This document shows positions 45,484-56,081 of a DNA stretch of 64,000 bases, one piece after another (positions within the stretch are counted from its first letter, which is position 1; every line of letters starts with the position of its first letter). The notes beneath the pieces are model-generated. The model ran no database searches, was not told the origin of the DNA, and was given only the letters and a program-made list of their open reading frames with translations. Source of the DNA: PFL42 sp963789825 (GTDB lineage: Bacteria > Chloroflexota > Anaerolineae > Anaerolineales > E44-bin32); NCBI GenBank assembly GCA_963789825.1, contig CAWBME010000006.1, forward strand, positions 186,001 through 250,000, read 5' to 3'. The position numbers and the translations under genes are program-made.

Positions 45484-47913
45484 CTATTCGTAGGAGAGGA
45501 CTTCGCGGATGGTCAGGTGTGCGGCGTTGCGCGCCGGCAGCACGCTGGCCAGGGCGGATAGTCCCAGCACCAGCAGCAGCCACAAGCCGAAACCGGCGGC
45601 GGTGAAGCGGACGTTGATCATCGAGTTGAAGATGGCCAGGCTGAGGATGTAGGAAAGCAGGTAGGTGATCGGGAAGGCCACCACGACGGCGAGCAGCCAG
45701 GACAGGCTCCCGACCACCACTCCCTCGACGACGACCGTGCGGATGACCTCGCGATCGTCTGCGCCGATCGAGCGCATCACTCCGATCTCGCGCGTGCGCT
45801 CGAGAACGTTCATGCTCATCGACCCCGCCAGACCCATGCTGCCCACCAGCGCCGTCAGCACGGCCATGATCAGCAGAAATGTCACCAGGATGTCCAGGCT
45901 CTCCGAGGCAGTCTGCATGGTTGATTTTCCCGTGCGCGCTTCGCGCACGTGGTAGTTCAGGCCGCGGAAGTGCTCGTCGAGCGCACGGCTCACACGCTCC
46001 TGAGAGGCGGCGTCGTGGCGTTCAGTCACGACCCGATAGGAAATCGAGCGGTTTGGCAGATCGGTCAGGCGCGAGATGTACTCATAGGTGCCGTAGGCGA
46101 TGGTTCCCTGCTGGTTGGTGAACTCGAAGATCCCGACGACCGTCCAGTCGTCCTCGCGGCCGTCGACGATCATGCGCAGGCTGTCGCCGGGCTGCAGGTC
46201 GGGGAACCGGTCAAGGATGCCTTCCGCGACGGCGATCGCCTTCTCGTCGCCGGGCTGCACCCAGCGCCCGGCGAGCAGCGTCGGCGAGACCAGTTGGCTC
46301 TCTGCCGGCGGTGCGAGGATCGTCAGGTTCTCGGCGGTCGTATCGTCTGGATAGAGCACTTCGGCGGTGCTGAAAGCCCAGCCCTCAATGGACATCACCC
46401 CGGGAACTGCCAGCGCGTCCTGTTCCACCCGCTGCACCCGGTAGGGCTGATCGAAGTCCAGCGTCACATCGGCCAGGAAGTAGCGGCCGATCTGCCCGAT
46501 GTAGTCGTGCAACGTAGTGCGGACGTTGAAGACGGCGATGAAGATCGCCCCGCCCATCGTCAGCGTAAACAGCGTCAGGGCGAGGCGGCCGCGGCGACGG
46601 AAGGTGTTGCGTAACGAGATCAGCAACGGCCGGGGGACATGCAGGCTGCGGCGAGCGATCCCCTCGAACAGCCGTCGCGCGCCCGCTCGCAGGCCGACCC
46701 CCGCAGCCGGCTCGGCGGATTCCCCGCCGGACTCCAGGATGTCGTTGCTGAGGGCGCGCTGCACGGTGATGCGCGAGCCCTTGCGCACCGGCACCAGGCC
46801 CACCAGCAGCGGCACCGCCAGCCCCACTGCGATCTGGACGGCGACGGCCTGCGGCACGATGCGGTATCCCTGCAGGGCGAAATTGATCTTGTCCGCAATG
46901 AAGGCGGCCAGACCGTAGGCGCCCTGCGCGCCGAGCGGCACCGCCAACAGCAGCGCCAGCAGGCTGTAGGCGACGATCAACGCCACGTACAGCCAGACGA
47001 TCTGGGCGGGACGTCCGCCCAGCAGCTTCATCACGCCGATGTGCCGCAGATGCTGGTTGAGCAACGCGTTGAGTGTGTTGGCGATCAGCGAGCCGCTCAG
47101 GAATAGCACCAGCACGCCGAGCGCCAGCAGGATGCCCAGGATTCCTTGGACGGTCGAAGACATCGGGTGCTCGGCCGACTTGGAGATCTGGGTGCGCGCC
47201 ACCTGCAGGCCGTTGCTCTCGAGCTTGTCCTTGATCTCGGCGCTCATCTGGCGCAGCCGGTCGCTGTCGTTGCCGCCCTCCGCCAACACGACGAACATGC
47301 GGTTGAAGCTCTCGCTTTGGTGCAGATAGGGAAGGGTGCTGGTCGTGACGTAGGCCAGCGGTGGCGCCAGGAAGTCGCCGGCGCCGGTCGTCGGATCCTG
47401 CACCACCCCGGCGACCTGCAGCGACCGCACCGTTCCATCCGGCAGCTCGATCTCGAGCGCTTCTCCGGGCCCGAGGCCGAGCGACTGCATCGCCTTGCGT
47501 TCGAGCAAGACCTGCTTCTTGGCGGGCTCGGAGGCGCCGTCGACCGGCCGCAGCAAGTTGATGGCGAGTTGATCGAAATCCTCGATGGCGACGATATCGA
47601 GCGCGGTCCAGGCCAACTCGCCGGCAGGGCGGACGCGGGCGCTGAATACGCGCCGGCCCTCGGCCGACTGCACGCCGCGCACGTTTTCGATCGTGTCGAG
47701 CATCTCCTCCGCGAAGTCGGATGTGCGCAGCTCGACGTTCATCGGGTTGTTGGCGGCGTAGCTGGCGCTCATGTCTTGCGAGATGATGACGTAGGTTCCG
47801 GCGATCACGCCGACGGCGAACACGCCGACGGCGATCGAAACCACCACCAGGATCGTCCGCATCCGGTTGTCCGAGAGATCATGCAGCACTTTGCGCCAGC
47901 GGGGACGCATCAT
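45484..47913 (-). CDS. FtsX/MacB-type ABC permease
   Basis: An 809-residue permease made of two MacB-periplasmic plus FtsX units. N-terminal TM helix (RTILVVVSIAVGVFAVGVI) and a periplasmic domain are followed by three TM helices (about 265-400), a short cytoplasmic linker, a second TM plus periplasmic domain, and a final three-helix FtsX domain with the family loop LERTREIGVMRSIGADDREV. Such permeases work by mechanotransmission in lipoprotein, antimicrobial or peptide handling. Downstream gene of a three-gene operon with two ATPases. Confidence 0.95.
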   Translation of the reverse strand: MMRPRWRKVLHDLSDNRMRTILVVVSIAVGVFAVGVIAGTYVIISQDMSASYAANNPMNVELRTSDFAEEMLDTIENVRGVQSAEGRRVFSARVRPAGELAWTALDIVAIEDFDQLAINLLRPVDGASEPAKKQVLLERKAMQSLGLGPGEALEIELPDGTVRSLQVAGVVQDPTTGAGDFLAPPLAYVTTSTLPYLHQSESFNRMFVVLAEGGNDSDRLRQMSAEIKDKLESNGLQVARTQISKSAEHPMSSTVQGILGILLALGVLVLFLSGSLIANTLNALLNQHLRHIGVMKLLGGRPAQIVWLYVALIVAYSLLALLLAVPLGAQGAYGLAAFIADKINFALQGYRIVPQAVAVQIAVGLAVPLLVGLVPVRKGSRITVQRALSNDILESGGESAEPAAGVGLRAGARRLFEGIARRSLHVPRPLLISLRNTFRRRGRLALTLFTLTMGGAIFIAVFNVRTTLHDYIGQIGRYFLADVTLDFDQPYRVQRVEQDALAVPGVMSIEGWAFSTAEVLYPDDTTAENLTILAPPAESQLVSPTLLAGRWVQPGDEKAIAVAEGILDRFPDLQPGDSLRMIVDGREDDWTVVGIFEFTNQQGTIAYGTYEYISRLTDLPNRSISYRVVTERHDAASQERVSRALDEHFRGLNYHVREARTGKSTMQTASESLDILVTFLLIMAVLTALVGSMGLAGSMSMNVLERTREIGVMRSIGADDREVIRTVVVEGVVVGSLSWLLAVVVAFPITYLLSYILSLAIFNSMINVRFTAAGFGLWLLLVLGLSALASVLPARNAAHLTIREVLSYE

Positions 47914-48018
47914 GCCGTCCCTGCTGGGGTGCCGGCGGAGGAAGTGGCTGCAGTTGCCGCGTGGCTCGACGGGAGCATCGTTCGAAGGATGCTTCGGAAA
48001 CCGGTTTGTAGACGGACG

Positions 48019-49146
48019 TCAGGCAGCACGTGCGGTCCCCTGGTTGTGGCGCAGGCGCGCCTCGGCGGTCTGCGCCAGGGGTTCGCTGGCTTGAGGAAGA
48101 TCGTGCAGGATCCGGCTGACCTCATGCCGGGGCAGGGCGACGAGGTCCACCGGGGAGTCGCCGGCAGCCTGGATGGAGGCCAAGGCTGCGCCCCCGCTCA
48201 CCAGCTCGACTTCCCCGAAGTGGTCCCCAGGGCCGAGCTCGGCCAAAGCCTGCGGTCGCTCTGCGCGCGCATCCCGGAGGACGCGCACCCGACCGCTGCC
48301 GATCATATACAGGTACTCAACCGGTTGTCCCTGGGTGAGGATCGAGGCTCCGGGCTCGAAGTGCAGCCGGGCCAAGGTGCGGGTCGCGTCCAGCAGTCTG
48401 CGGTGCGGAAGGTAGGGGAGGGCTCGGGCAAGCGTCTCATCGACCAGTTCCCCGTCCGAGATCACGACGGTGCGGGTGGTGTGAGCGGCCAGCGCCGCGT
48501 CGTGGGTCACCAGCGCGATCGTCTTGCCGCCCTGCGCCAGGGTCTCGAACAACCGAACGATCGTCTCCGCGGAGCGCGTGTCGAGGTTCCCCGTCGCTTC
48601 GTCGGCGACGATCACGGCCGGGTCATTAGCCAGGGCACGCGCGATGGCCGCCGCCTGCTGCTGTCCGGTCGAGACGGCCCCCGGGAGCTTGTGGGCCTGC
48701 GCTTCCAGGCCGACCTGCATGAGCAGATCCAGGGCGCGCGCCGGGCGGTCGACGAACTCACCGTGATCGGCATAATCCATTGGCAACATCACGTTCTCCA
48801 GCAGCGTGAGCATCGGCAGCAGCTGGAAGAACTGAAAGACGATGCCCACATTGCGCCCACGCCACCGGGCGCGCTTGGACTCGGAGAGGGCGTAGATGTC
48901 AATGCCGTCAACCAGGACCGTTCCCGCGGTTGGATGATCGATGCCGGTGATCATGTTGAGCAGCGTCGACTTCCCGCTGCCGGACTTTCCCACGATCGCC
49001 ACAAACTCGCCCCGATTCAGGGTGAGATCGAGGCTCTTCAGCACCGGGAATTCCCCGGCGCCGCTGCGGAACGTCTTCACCAACTGGCGCAGCTCGATGA
49101 TTGGCTTGCCGTTGGCCGAAGGGAGGGCGATGGGTTCGGGTGTCAC
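48019..49146 (-). CDS. LolD-type ABC ATPase fused to a cyclic-nucleotide-binding-like domain
   Basis: 375 residues. ATPase: Walker A GKSGSGKST (53-61), Walker B VIVADEATG, and a signature changed to VSTGQQQAAAIARAL in place of LSGGQQQ. From about residue 260 a second domain follows (LHFEPGASILTQGQPVEYLY, MIGSGRVRVLRD, HFGEVELVSG), which is a cNMP-binding/Crp-like beta-roll. The domain could tune transport by a nucleotide or by another ligand. The key Arg of cAMP-binding proteins is not obvious. Its ATG overlaps the stop of the first ATPase gene. Confidence 0.92.
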   Translation of the reverse strand: MTPEPIALPSANGKPIIELRQLVKTFRSGAGEFPVLKSLDLTLNRGEFVAIVGKSGSGKSTLLNMITGIDHPTAGTVLVDGIDIYALSESKRARWRGRNVGIVFQFFQLLPMLTLLENVMLPMDYADHGEFVDRPARALDLLMQVGLEAQAHKLPGAVSTGQQQAAAIARALANDPAVIVADEATGNLDTRSAETIVRLFETLAQGGKTIALVTHDAALAAHTTRTVVISDGELVDETLARALPYLPHRRLLDATRTLARLHFEPGASILTQGQPVEYLYMIGSGRVRVLRDARAERPQALAELGPGDHFGEVELVSGGAALASIQAAGDSPVDLVALPRHEVSRILHDLPQASEPLAQTAEARLRHNQGTARAA

Positions 49147-49907
49147 GGGTTGACCCTGCGGTGGCCATTGCCGCCTTGTCCGGCGGTGGGCGGAGCGAAC
49201 AGGCCATCCGCCAGGAGGAGTTGGCGCGAGAACAGCGGCGCCAGGCTGGCGTCGTGCGTGACCATCACGATGGTTTTGCCCTGCGCGACCAGGCGGGTGA
49301 AGGCTTCGAGGATATGCTCGGCGGTGACGGAATCCAGGCTTCCGGTCGGCTCATCGGCTACCAGCAGTTCCGGATCGTTCGCCAAGGCACGGGCGATGGC
49401 CACGCGTTGCTGCTGCCCGCCGGAGATCTGGTTGGGCTTCTTGGCGGCATGCTCCTCCAGTTCGACCAGGCGCAGCAGCTCCATAGCACGCTCACGGCTC
49501 TGGCGGGAGCTGTAATCACCGCAGAGATCCATCGGAAGCACGACGTTCTCGAGTACGCTAAGCATCGGCAGGAAGTGAAAGGCCTGATGAACGACGCCGA
49601 TGTGCCGCCCGCGAAATAGCGCCAGCTCCGGCTCAGACATGCCGTGGATCGAGTAGGAGCTTCCGTTGGGGGTTAGGACTACGTCGCCCGAGGTCGCCAG
49701 GTCGATCCCGGTGATCATGTTCAGCAGCGTCGACTTGCCGGCGCCCGACTTGCCGATCACCCCGACGAACTCGCCACGGGTGATGGATGCCGTGACGCCC
49801 CTAAGCGCCGCGAACGGACCGGTCGGGGTGGGGTACTCCTTGACGACCTGACGTAGTTGGATCAGCGGGGGCTGGGCCCCCCCAGTTTCCGGGACAGCAA
49901 TTGACAT
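49143..49907 (-). CDS. LolD/MacB-type ABC ATPase
   Basis: A 254-residue ATPase with Walker A GKSGAGKST, a normal signature ISGGQQQRVAIARAL and Walker B LLVADEPTG. It is the first gene of the operon and pairs with the second ATPase and the FtsX permease. One ATPase being canonical and the other having an altered signature suggests an asymmetric heterodimer. The start at 49907 (MSIAVPETGG) is chosen over an upstream in-frame ATG. Confidence 0.93.
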   Translation of the reverse strand: MSIAVPETGGAQPPLIQLRQVVKEYPTPTGPFAALRGVTASITRGEFVGVIGKSGAGKSTLLNMITGIDLATSGDVVLTPNGSSYSIHGMSEPELALFRGRHIGVVHQAFHFLPMLSVLENVVLPMDLCGDYSSRQSRERAMELLRLVELEEHAAKKPNQISGGQQQRVAIARALANDPELLVADEPTGSLDSVTAEHILEAFTRLVAQGKTIVMVTHDASLAPLFSRQLLLADGLFAPPTAGQGGNGHRRVNP

Positions 49908-50132
49908 CGAAGGCGCTCTAACGCATGTCCCGGCTGGCCAGCCTGGAACCATGGCTCGAAGACATGCTAACACAAGCATCATTCGAAACGGGCTCGCCCA
50001 AGCTAGGACTCATGGACCATTAACGAAACTGCAAGGGGAATGGGCTGGCCGCTGCAATGCCGCGCCGAGTTGCTGTGCCTCCCTGACCGGCAGCCGGGGC
50101 AGGGAATATAATCGCCTGCGCGAGGAAGCCAC

Positions 50133-52190
50133 TTGACGTCTCAATCACCCACGGCCCCACTCGCACCCAGCGGGGCCACGCCAAACGCGGCGCGTGCCGT
50201 CGACCCGGGGCGCCGCACTTCCCTCCACTGGAAGGTGTTCTGGTTCGGATTCGCGCTCTTCGTCGTGGGCCGTATGGCTCAAGGGGTTGCACCCGCCTCT
50301 CGCGCTCAGAGCCAACGGAGATCGACGATGCCTATCGCTACCTGGCGCAGGCCCAGGTGATGGCAGCCTGCTTCGATGGGGAGTGTCCCGCGCTGCAGTC
50401 GATTGAGGCGCAGCTGGATCGGGTTGACGGTGATCCGCAGGTCTCCTTCAACCAGCTGCGGACCGACATCCACCTGTATACCTACTTCCACCCGCTCTTC
50501 TCGCTCGCCCTCAACGGGTTCCGCACGCTCGGGCTTGGCGCCTCACCGGCCTTCACGCTCGTGTCGGCATTGTTGGGCCTGATGGTCGTGGTTGCCATCG
50601 GCCTGTGGCTGGCGGCGGTCTGGGGACCGGCAGCTGCGGGGATCGCCCTGATGCTGCTGGCGTTCTACCCCCTGCCGGGACAAGGGATGAGTTTCGTGCC
50701 GGGGACGATCGCCTTGGGGTGGGCGGCGTTGACCTGGCCGGTGATCTTGCGGCGGAAGGCCAGCCTGTATCCGGTTCTTCCGCTGCTTTGGCTTGCCTCG
50801 CTGGCAACCCACCCGATGGGGCTGTTCTACGTCGCGGCTGCCCTGCTGATGCTGCTGGGGATGAGTTGGCCTCAACTCGACCGACGGGAACTCAGGCTGC
50901 TGGCGATCGGGATGCTGCTCATCGCCGGGCGGCTGCTGCTGGCAGCGCTTGTGCCGTCCTTCGGCCTGTCCGGCGACGTCGATCGGTTCTATCCCCAGCC
51001 GGCGATCTGGACGGAGGCGCTTGCCCTTGGACTGACGGACCTTGGAGATTGGGTGCAACGCTGGGGAGCAACCTACTGGCGGCCGGTGGTCGCAGCCCTC
51101 TTGGTCGTTGTTGGCATGCTGACCACTGTGCCGCCTGCGCGGCGGCGCGTCGGGGTGACGGGTCTGGCACTGCTCGCCATCCTGGTCGTCGCCCTGTTGT
51201 ACTACCATCCGGTGCATGGCAGCACCGCCGCCGGTAGGATCTGGGGCTGCATGGCTTTGTTCTTGGTTGGCGCCATCGCCAACGCGCTGGTCTTTGGGTT
51301 GAACGGTGCGGCGACCTGGTTAGCCGGTGCCCGGCGGGGGGCTGCCAGAGCGCCGTCGCTATGGATGCAGGGCGCGGCTCTGCTGCTCCTGGGAGCGTTG
51401 AGCCTGCGTGCTCTGGCGACGAACGTGAGGTATTCGTTCAGTGCCTACCCGGCTGCGATCGCCAGGGCCTCGGCGAAAGACAACGTACGATTGGGGGGAG
51501 AAGCGACCTTCGCACTCATCCGGGCGCTGCGGCCCGACCAGGCTGTGGTGTACCTCGACGAGATCTCGTTGTACTCCGGACTGGCTAACGGGACGTATCG
51601 ACAAGCGGCCGTCTACCTGCCGCTTCTCCCGGCCGGGCAGGGCGATCGAGCACAGTCGATCGCCGAGGCTCGTCCGGACTACGCGGTGGGCCTGTCGCCG
51701 ATCACGCGCCTGCCTAACCTCGAGCGAGGCGGTATCGTACTGCTTCCCGGAGAACCGCTTGCGGTGAGCGGCCCGGAATCGCCCGGCCTGCCTTGGGATG
51801 CCGTCCGCCTGGTGAACACGGGCGGAGAGGCCATGCTCGAAGATTCGATCCGTCGAGGGCTCAGCGCCTTGGAGGGAGGAGCTCATCGTGCCGGCCGGCT
51901 ACGCAGGCTGGCTGCCGCTCCCGGGTGGGCTCTCGGGGAGTTCGGAGTTCTCGCTGACGGCGGCAGCGGATGGAGGACGTCTGCGAGTTGACGGGTTGCG
52001 CATACTGGGTGAGGCTGGAACGAATTGGCCGTGGGAGCGCGGCGTGCGCCTGCGTGCCCTCGACCCTGAGCGGCCCGGCGAGACCGTTTCCGTCGACTTG
52101 ACAATCTCGGGACTGGCCGAGGCAGTGGGCCTCCCGTTGGAGGTGGTTTCCGATGAAACCTCGATCCTCGTGGCGCGCATCGCACGCTAG
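50133..52190 (+). CDS. Large polytopic membrane protein, two frameshifts
   Basis: About 685 residues. Start is TTG 50133 with GAGGAAG six bases before it; a first TM helix (FWFGFALFVVGRMAQG) is followed by a frame change near 50290, then a soluble loop (TEIDDAYRYLAQAQVMAACF), eight or nine TM helices and a C-terminal soluble domain; a second frame change falls near 51890. The DDAYRYLAQ segment and topology recall GT-C fold glycosyltransferases, but I could not find a firm family match. A TATAAT lies at 50107-50112. Confidence 0.75.
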
Positions 52191-52253
52191 CCGTGTGCGT
52201 GGAGCCTGGACTCGGCGCTCGCCACGCACATTCCGGCAAAGAGGCGGTGAGCA

Positions 52254-53220
52254 GTGAAACGCATCGCGATCCTGACCAGCGGCGGAGACGCGCCGGGGAT
52301 GAACAGCGTGATCCGCGCTGCCGTTCGGACGGGCATCGACCGGGGGCTGGAGGTCTACGGCGTACGCCACGGCTACTCCGGGCTGATTGAGGGGGACATC
52401 CACAACCTCGGCCCGCGTGACGTCGGCGGCATCATGCAGCACGGGGGCACGGTGCTGGGAAGCGCGCGCTGCCCGGAATTCGAAACCGAGCCCGGCCGGC
52501 TCAAAGCGATGCGCGAGCTCAATCGCAAGCAGATCGAGGCCCTGGTGGTTGTCGGGGGAAACGGGTCTCAGACGGGTGCACTGGCGCTGCTGCGCCAAGG
52601 CTTCCCGGTGGTCGGCGTGGCGTCGACGATCGACAACGATCTGGCCGGGAGTGAGATCACGCTCGGTGTGGACACGGCCCTCAACATCGCCCTGGAGGCG
52701 ATCGATCGCCTGAAAACCACTGCTTCCTCCCACCAACTCGCCTTCCTGGTTGAGGTGATGGGCCGGAAGTGCGGCAGCCTGGCGCTGATGGCCGGGGTGG
52801 CCGGCGGGGCCGAAGTGATCCTGATCCCTGAGGTCGAGTTCACACCGGAGGAGGTTGCGCGGGAGCTCCGCCAGGCGTATGAGCGCGGCAAGCCGCATGC
52901 GATCGCCGTGGTCGCCGAAGGCGCGGCCTACAACGCCTCGGCGTTGCAGACGTACTTCTCCGCGCCGCGAAGCCCAGACCGGCTTTCGGCTGCGGACGAC
53001 CATCCTGGGCCACGTGCAGCGCGGCGGCGTCCCTTCGGCGTACGATCGCTTGCTGGGGGCCCGCTTTGGCGCGGCAGCCGTCGAGGCGATTCTGGCAGGC
53101 AAGCTGGGCGTTCTGGTCGGGATCGATCACAACCGGATCACGACGACCGCACTGGAGGAGATCGTTGGCGTTCCCAAGCCGCTCGATCCGGAGCTGCTGG
53201 CGCTGGCACGCGTGCTGTAG
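52254..53220 (+). CDS. pfkA: 6-phosphofructokinase, one frameshift
   Basis: About 322 residues. Substrate and catalytic motifs are TSGGDAPGMNS (8-18), STIDND (124-129, with the base Asp127), EVMGRKCG and GHVQRGGVPSAYDR; the last is in a second frame joined near 52965-52975. The nucleotide motif is GGNGS (101-105), where E. coli has GGDGS, so the metal-binding Asp103 is Asn. This substitution also occurs in other PFKs and might affect the phosphoryl donor. The enzyme phosphorylates fructose-6-phosphate in glycolysis. Confidence 0.9.
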
Positions 53221-53845
53221 CTCTCCAGGTGGAGCGGGCTCAGGCTGCGTCGCCTGGCAGCTCAGGCTTGCATCCAGGCGCGGCCTCCACGTCCCAGGCG
53301 ACCGCCTGACTCCGGTTGGGTGTGGCAGCTGCCATCGGGCCTTGGTGGTTTCCAGGCCGAGCGGCTCGGAGCCGATCGGCGGGTCTCAGTCGCGGCCGAG
53401 GCCGGCCGGCTCCAGAACTCTCATCTCCGCCCCGATGGCCAAGCCAGGATGTGAAACACGAGGCGGCTGCCTCCGCAACGGGTCCGCTCGTCCTGGCCTC
53501 GGACCGAGGCCGGACACCCTGAGGACGCGGCGCATGCTGCGGGTGGCCACGGGTACAGGGACTGGAATGGCACGTCGCCTCTGGTGGGCCCGAGGGCGCA
53601 GGCTGCAGGGGATGCCGTGCGAGTTGGCGGGGGATATTCCGCATGCCTGGGCGCTGCAGCCGCCGGCCTAGCAGCCTGCAGAGAAACACCGTGTTATCGT
53701 GCAAACCTCTCCCCTAGCTCCTCCCCATGCATCAGTCGACATCCGCGACTCTCACGAGTCCCGCAGGGCAAGGGGTGGGTATTCCTGGGGGGTGGGGGGA
53801 GCCAAGCTCCCCCCAGCCAAGATCTTGTTCCCCCTGGCCTTCCCC
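53221..53845. other. Gene-free stretch
   Basis: About 625 bases with no credible gene. Near 53794-53816 there is a GGGGGGAGCC/AAGCTCCCCCC hairpin that could end pfkA transcription or come from the adjacent insertion element. Confidence 0.4.
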
Positions 53846-54180
53846 GATTCAGTGGACACATTTCATGTCTGAATTCGACCTCGTCTCGAACTCGGAGGGG
53901 CTGAGGTAACCGATGCTCGAGTGCAGCCGCCGGCGGTTGTACCAGAGCTCAATGTACTCGAAGATCTCCCGCCGGGCTTCGCTCCGAGAGGCAAAGCGTC
54001 GGGTTGCACATTCTGTCTTCAGCGTGCTGAAGAAGCTCTCCATTGCGGCGTTATCGTAGCAGTTGCCCACACCACTCATGCTCACCTCCGCCTGCAACTC
54101 CGCCAGCCGGCCCTGGTAAGCCTCACTCGTGTACTGGCATCCCTGGTCGAGAATGGTGCAACAGCCCTTCTCCTACCCGC
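53846..54180 (-). mobile_element. IS3-family transposase remnant (OrfB C-terminus)
   Basis: The last 110 residues of an IS3-group integrase-type transposase: GLLHHS, then after a one-base frame change QYTSEAYQGRLAELQ, GVGNCYDNAAMESFFSTLK with the catalytic Glu, and WYNRRRLHSSIGYLSPSEF. The stop is at 53849 and the end of the element probably lies near 53850-53865 (gattcagtggacac). No OrfA, no DDE first Asp and no other end are present, so it is immobile. Confidence 0.85.
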
Positions 54181-54391
54181 CGGCGTCCTCGATCCGTCCC
54201 TGTTGGGCGAGGGCCACGGCGCAACCTGGGGACTGCTCCGCCGCAGCCAATGCCAGGTCCCCGGCAGGACGTCTGGGGCAGCGCCAGGGTGACGGGCGAT
54301 TCGGCGGAGGGGAGTCCTTCTATACCCTGCTAGAATCAAGGCGCGTGTCGATTGACCGAAGCAGCGTCTATCGGCTCGGGGAGTGAGGCGG

Positions 54392-55915
54392 ATGACGATT
54401 CCTTTGGACGGAAGCGGGCTCACGATCGACAAGCTGGTGCGCATCGCGCGGGGTGGGGAGCAGGTTGAGCTCACATCCGAGTCGCTGGAGCGCATCCGCC
54501 AGTGCCGGGCGATGTTGGAGGAGAAGATCCAGGCCCACGAGATCATGTATGGGGTGAATACCGGGATCGGCGAGTTCTCCGAGGTCGCCCTGACCGACGA
54601 GCAGGTCCGTCATTTCCAGCGCTATCTGATCTACAACCACGCTGCCGGAATCGGCGAACCGGCGCCGGTCGAGCACGTCCGGGCGGCCATGGCCAGCCGG
54701 GTGAACGTGCATGCCCATGGCAACTCCGGCTGTCGGCCCGAGATCACCCAGACCCTGGTGGCAATGCTCAATCGGGGCGTGACCCCGGTGGTGTGCCAGA
54801 AGGGCTCGGTGGGTGCTTCCGGGGATCTGGCGCCGATGTCCCAGATCGCCTTGCTGCTGATGGGGGAGGGGGAGGCGTTCTACCAGGGCCAGCGCCTTGC
54901 TGGTGCGCAAGCAATGGAAGCTGCGGAAATCCCCGTCCCCGACTTGCAGGCGCGCGACGGCCTGGCGGCGATCAACGGCTCGAATTTCCTGACCGGCATG
55001 AGCGCCCTTCACCTGTTCGATATGCAGCGCTGGCTCAAGCAGGCCGAGATCGCCTGCGCAATGTCGCTGGAAGGCCTGCTGGCGAATCTCAAACCGTATG
55101 ACGTTCGCCTGCACCAGGCGCGCGGCTTTCCGGGCGCTGTCCGGTCGGCCATGGCGATCCTGAAGTGCGTGGATGGTTCGGACCTGCAGACGGGCAAGCT
55201 GAAGAGCAAGGTGCAGGATGCGTATTCGATGCGCTCCTCACCGCAAGTCATCGGTGCGGCACACGACATGCTGGCCTACGCCCGCCGGCAGGTGGAGACC
55301 GAGCTGAACGGAGTGGGGGACAATCCGATCTTCCTGCCTGAGGCGCGCCTGACACTCACCGGCGCCAACTTCCAGGGGACACCGGTATCGCTGCCGATGG
55401 ATAGCATGGGAGCGGCGATCACCATGGTCTGCGTGCTGTCCGAGCGCAGGCTCAATCGGCTGACCAACCCCGCCCTAAGCGTCGGCCTCCCGGCCTTCCT
55501 AACCCAAGGTGCCGGGATGTTCTCCGGGATGATGCTCAGCCAATACACGGCGGATATGCTGATCGTCGAGCAGCGGATCCTGTCGGCTCCGGCGTCGGTG
55601 GAGTCGATCCCGGCCGCAGCTGATCAAGAGGACTTCGTGTCGATGGGGATGAACACCGCCTTGAAGAACGGCCAGATTCTGGACAATGCCTACGGCATTC
55701 TGGGAATCGAGTTCATGGCTGCAGCGCAGGCGCTGGACTTTCGCGATTTCACCAAGGGCCGCGGCGTGCAGGCGGCGCTCGACGTGATCCGCCGCCACGT
55801 GGCGCACCTGGAAGAAGATCGCCCGCTGTATCCCGACCACAACACGATGAAGGCGCTCGTGCAGTCGGGCGAAATCCTGGATTCGGTCGAGGCGGCCGTC
55901 GGCAGTCTGGGATGA
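54392..55915 (+). CDS. hutH: Aromatic amino acid ammonia-lyase, histidine type
   Basis: A 507-residue MIO enzyme. Numbering is the same as in Pseudomonas HutH: Tyr53 (YGVNTG), Ala142-Ser143-Gly144 (VGASGDLAP) forming the MIO group, and His83. The selectivity pair reads Asn82-His83 (LIYNHAAG) where standard histidine lyases have Ser-His and tyrosine lyases His-Leu, so histidine is the most likely substrate but not certain. It releases ammonia to give urocanate. No other hut gene is near. ATG 54392 is preferred to GTG 54383. Confidence 0.88.
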   Translation: MTIPLDGSGLTIDKLVRIARGGEQVELTSESLERIRQCRAMLEEKIQAHEIMYGVNTGIGEFSEVALTDEQVRHFQRYLIYNHAAGIGEPAPVEHVRAAMASRVNVHAHGNSGCRPEITQTLVAMLNRGVTPVVCQKGSVGASGDLAPMSQIALLLMGEGEAFYQGQRLAGAQAMEAAEIPVPDLQARDGLAAINGSNFLTGMSALHLFDMQRWLKQAEIACAMSLEGLLANLKPYDVRLHQARGFPGAVRSAMAILKCVDGSDLQTGKLKSKVQDAYSMRSSPQVIGAAHDMLAYARRQVETELNGVGDNPIFLPEARLTLTGANFQGTPVSLPMDSMGAAITMVCVLSERRLNRLTNPALSVGLPAFLTQGAGMFSGMMLSQYTADMLIVEQRILSAPASVESIPAAADQEDFVSMGMNTALKNGQILDNAYGILGIEFMAAAQALDFRDFTKGRGVQAALDVIRRHVAHLEEDRPLYPDHNTMKALVQSGEILDSVEAAVGSLG

Positions 55916-56081
55916 GGGTGGGTCGGACCTCAAGCACCCGTCAGCCTACGCTTCATGGGTGAAGCTGTGGACAGGCTGTCTGCTTGAGCTGTGCGTGCGG
56001 AGAGCGCCGCCAGAGCATCCCGAGGCCCATGGATTTCCGCATGTCAGCCAGCGCAGGCGAACGGCTTCATCGGCGGTTGGG

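Noticed and set aside
47146..49515. 789-residue open frame on the plus strand opposite the ABC transporter genes
   Set aside because: It is antisense to the FtsX permease and ATPases, which show full family motifs; the antisense translation has none and reflects GC-rich codon bias.
53846..54180. Functional insertion sequence
   Set aside because: Only the C-terminal part of OrfB remains, with a frame change and without OrfA or a second end.
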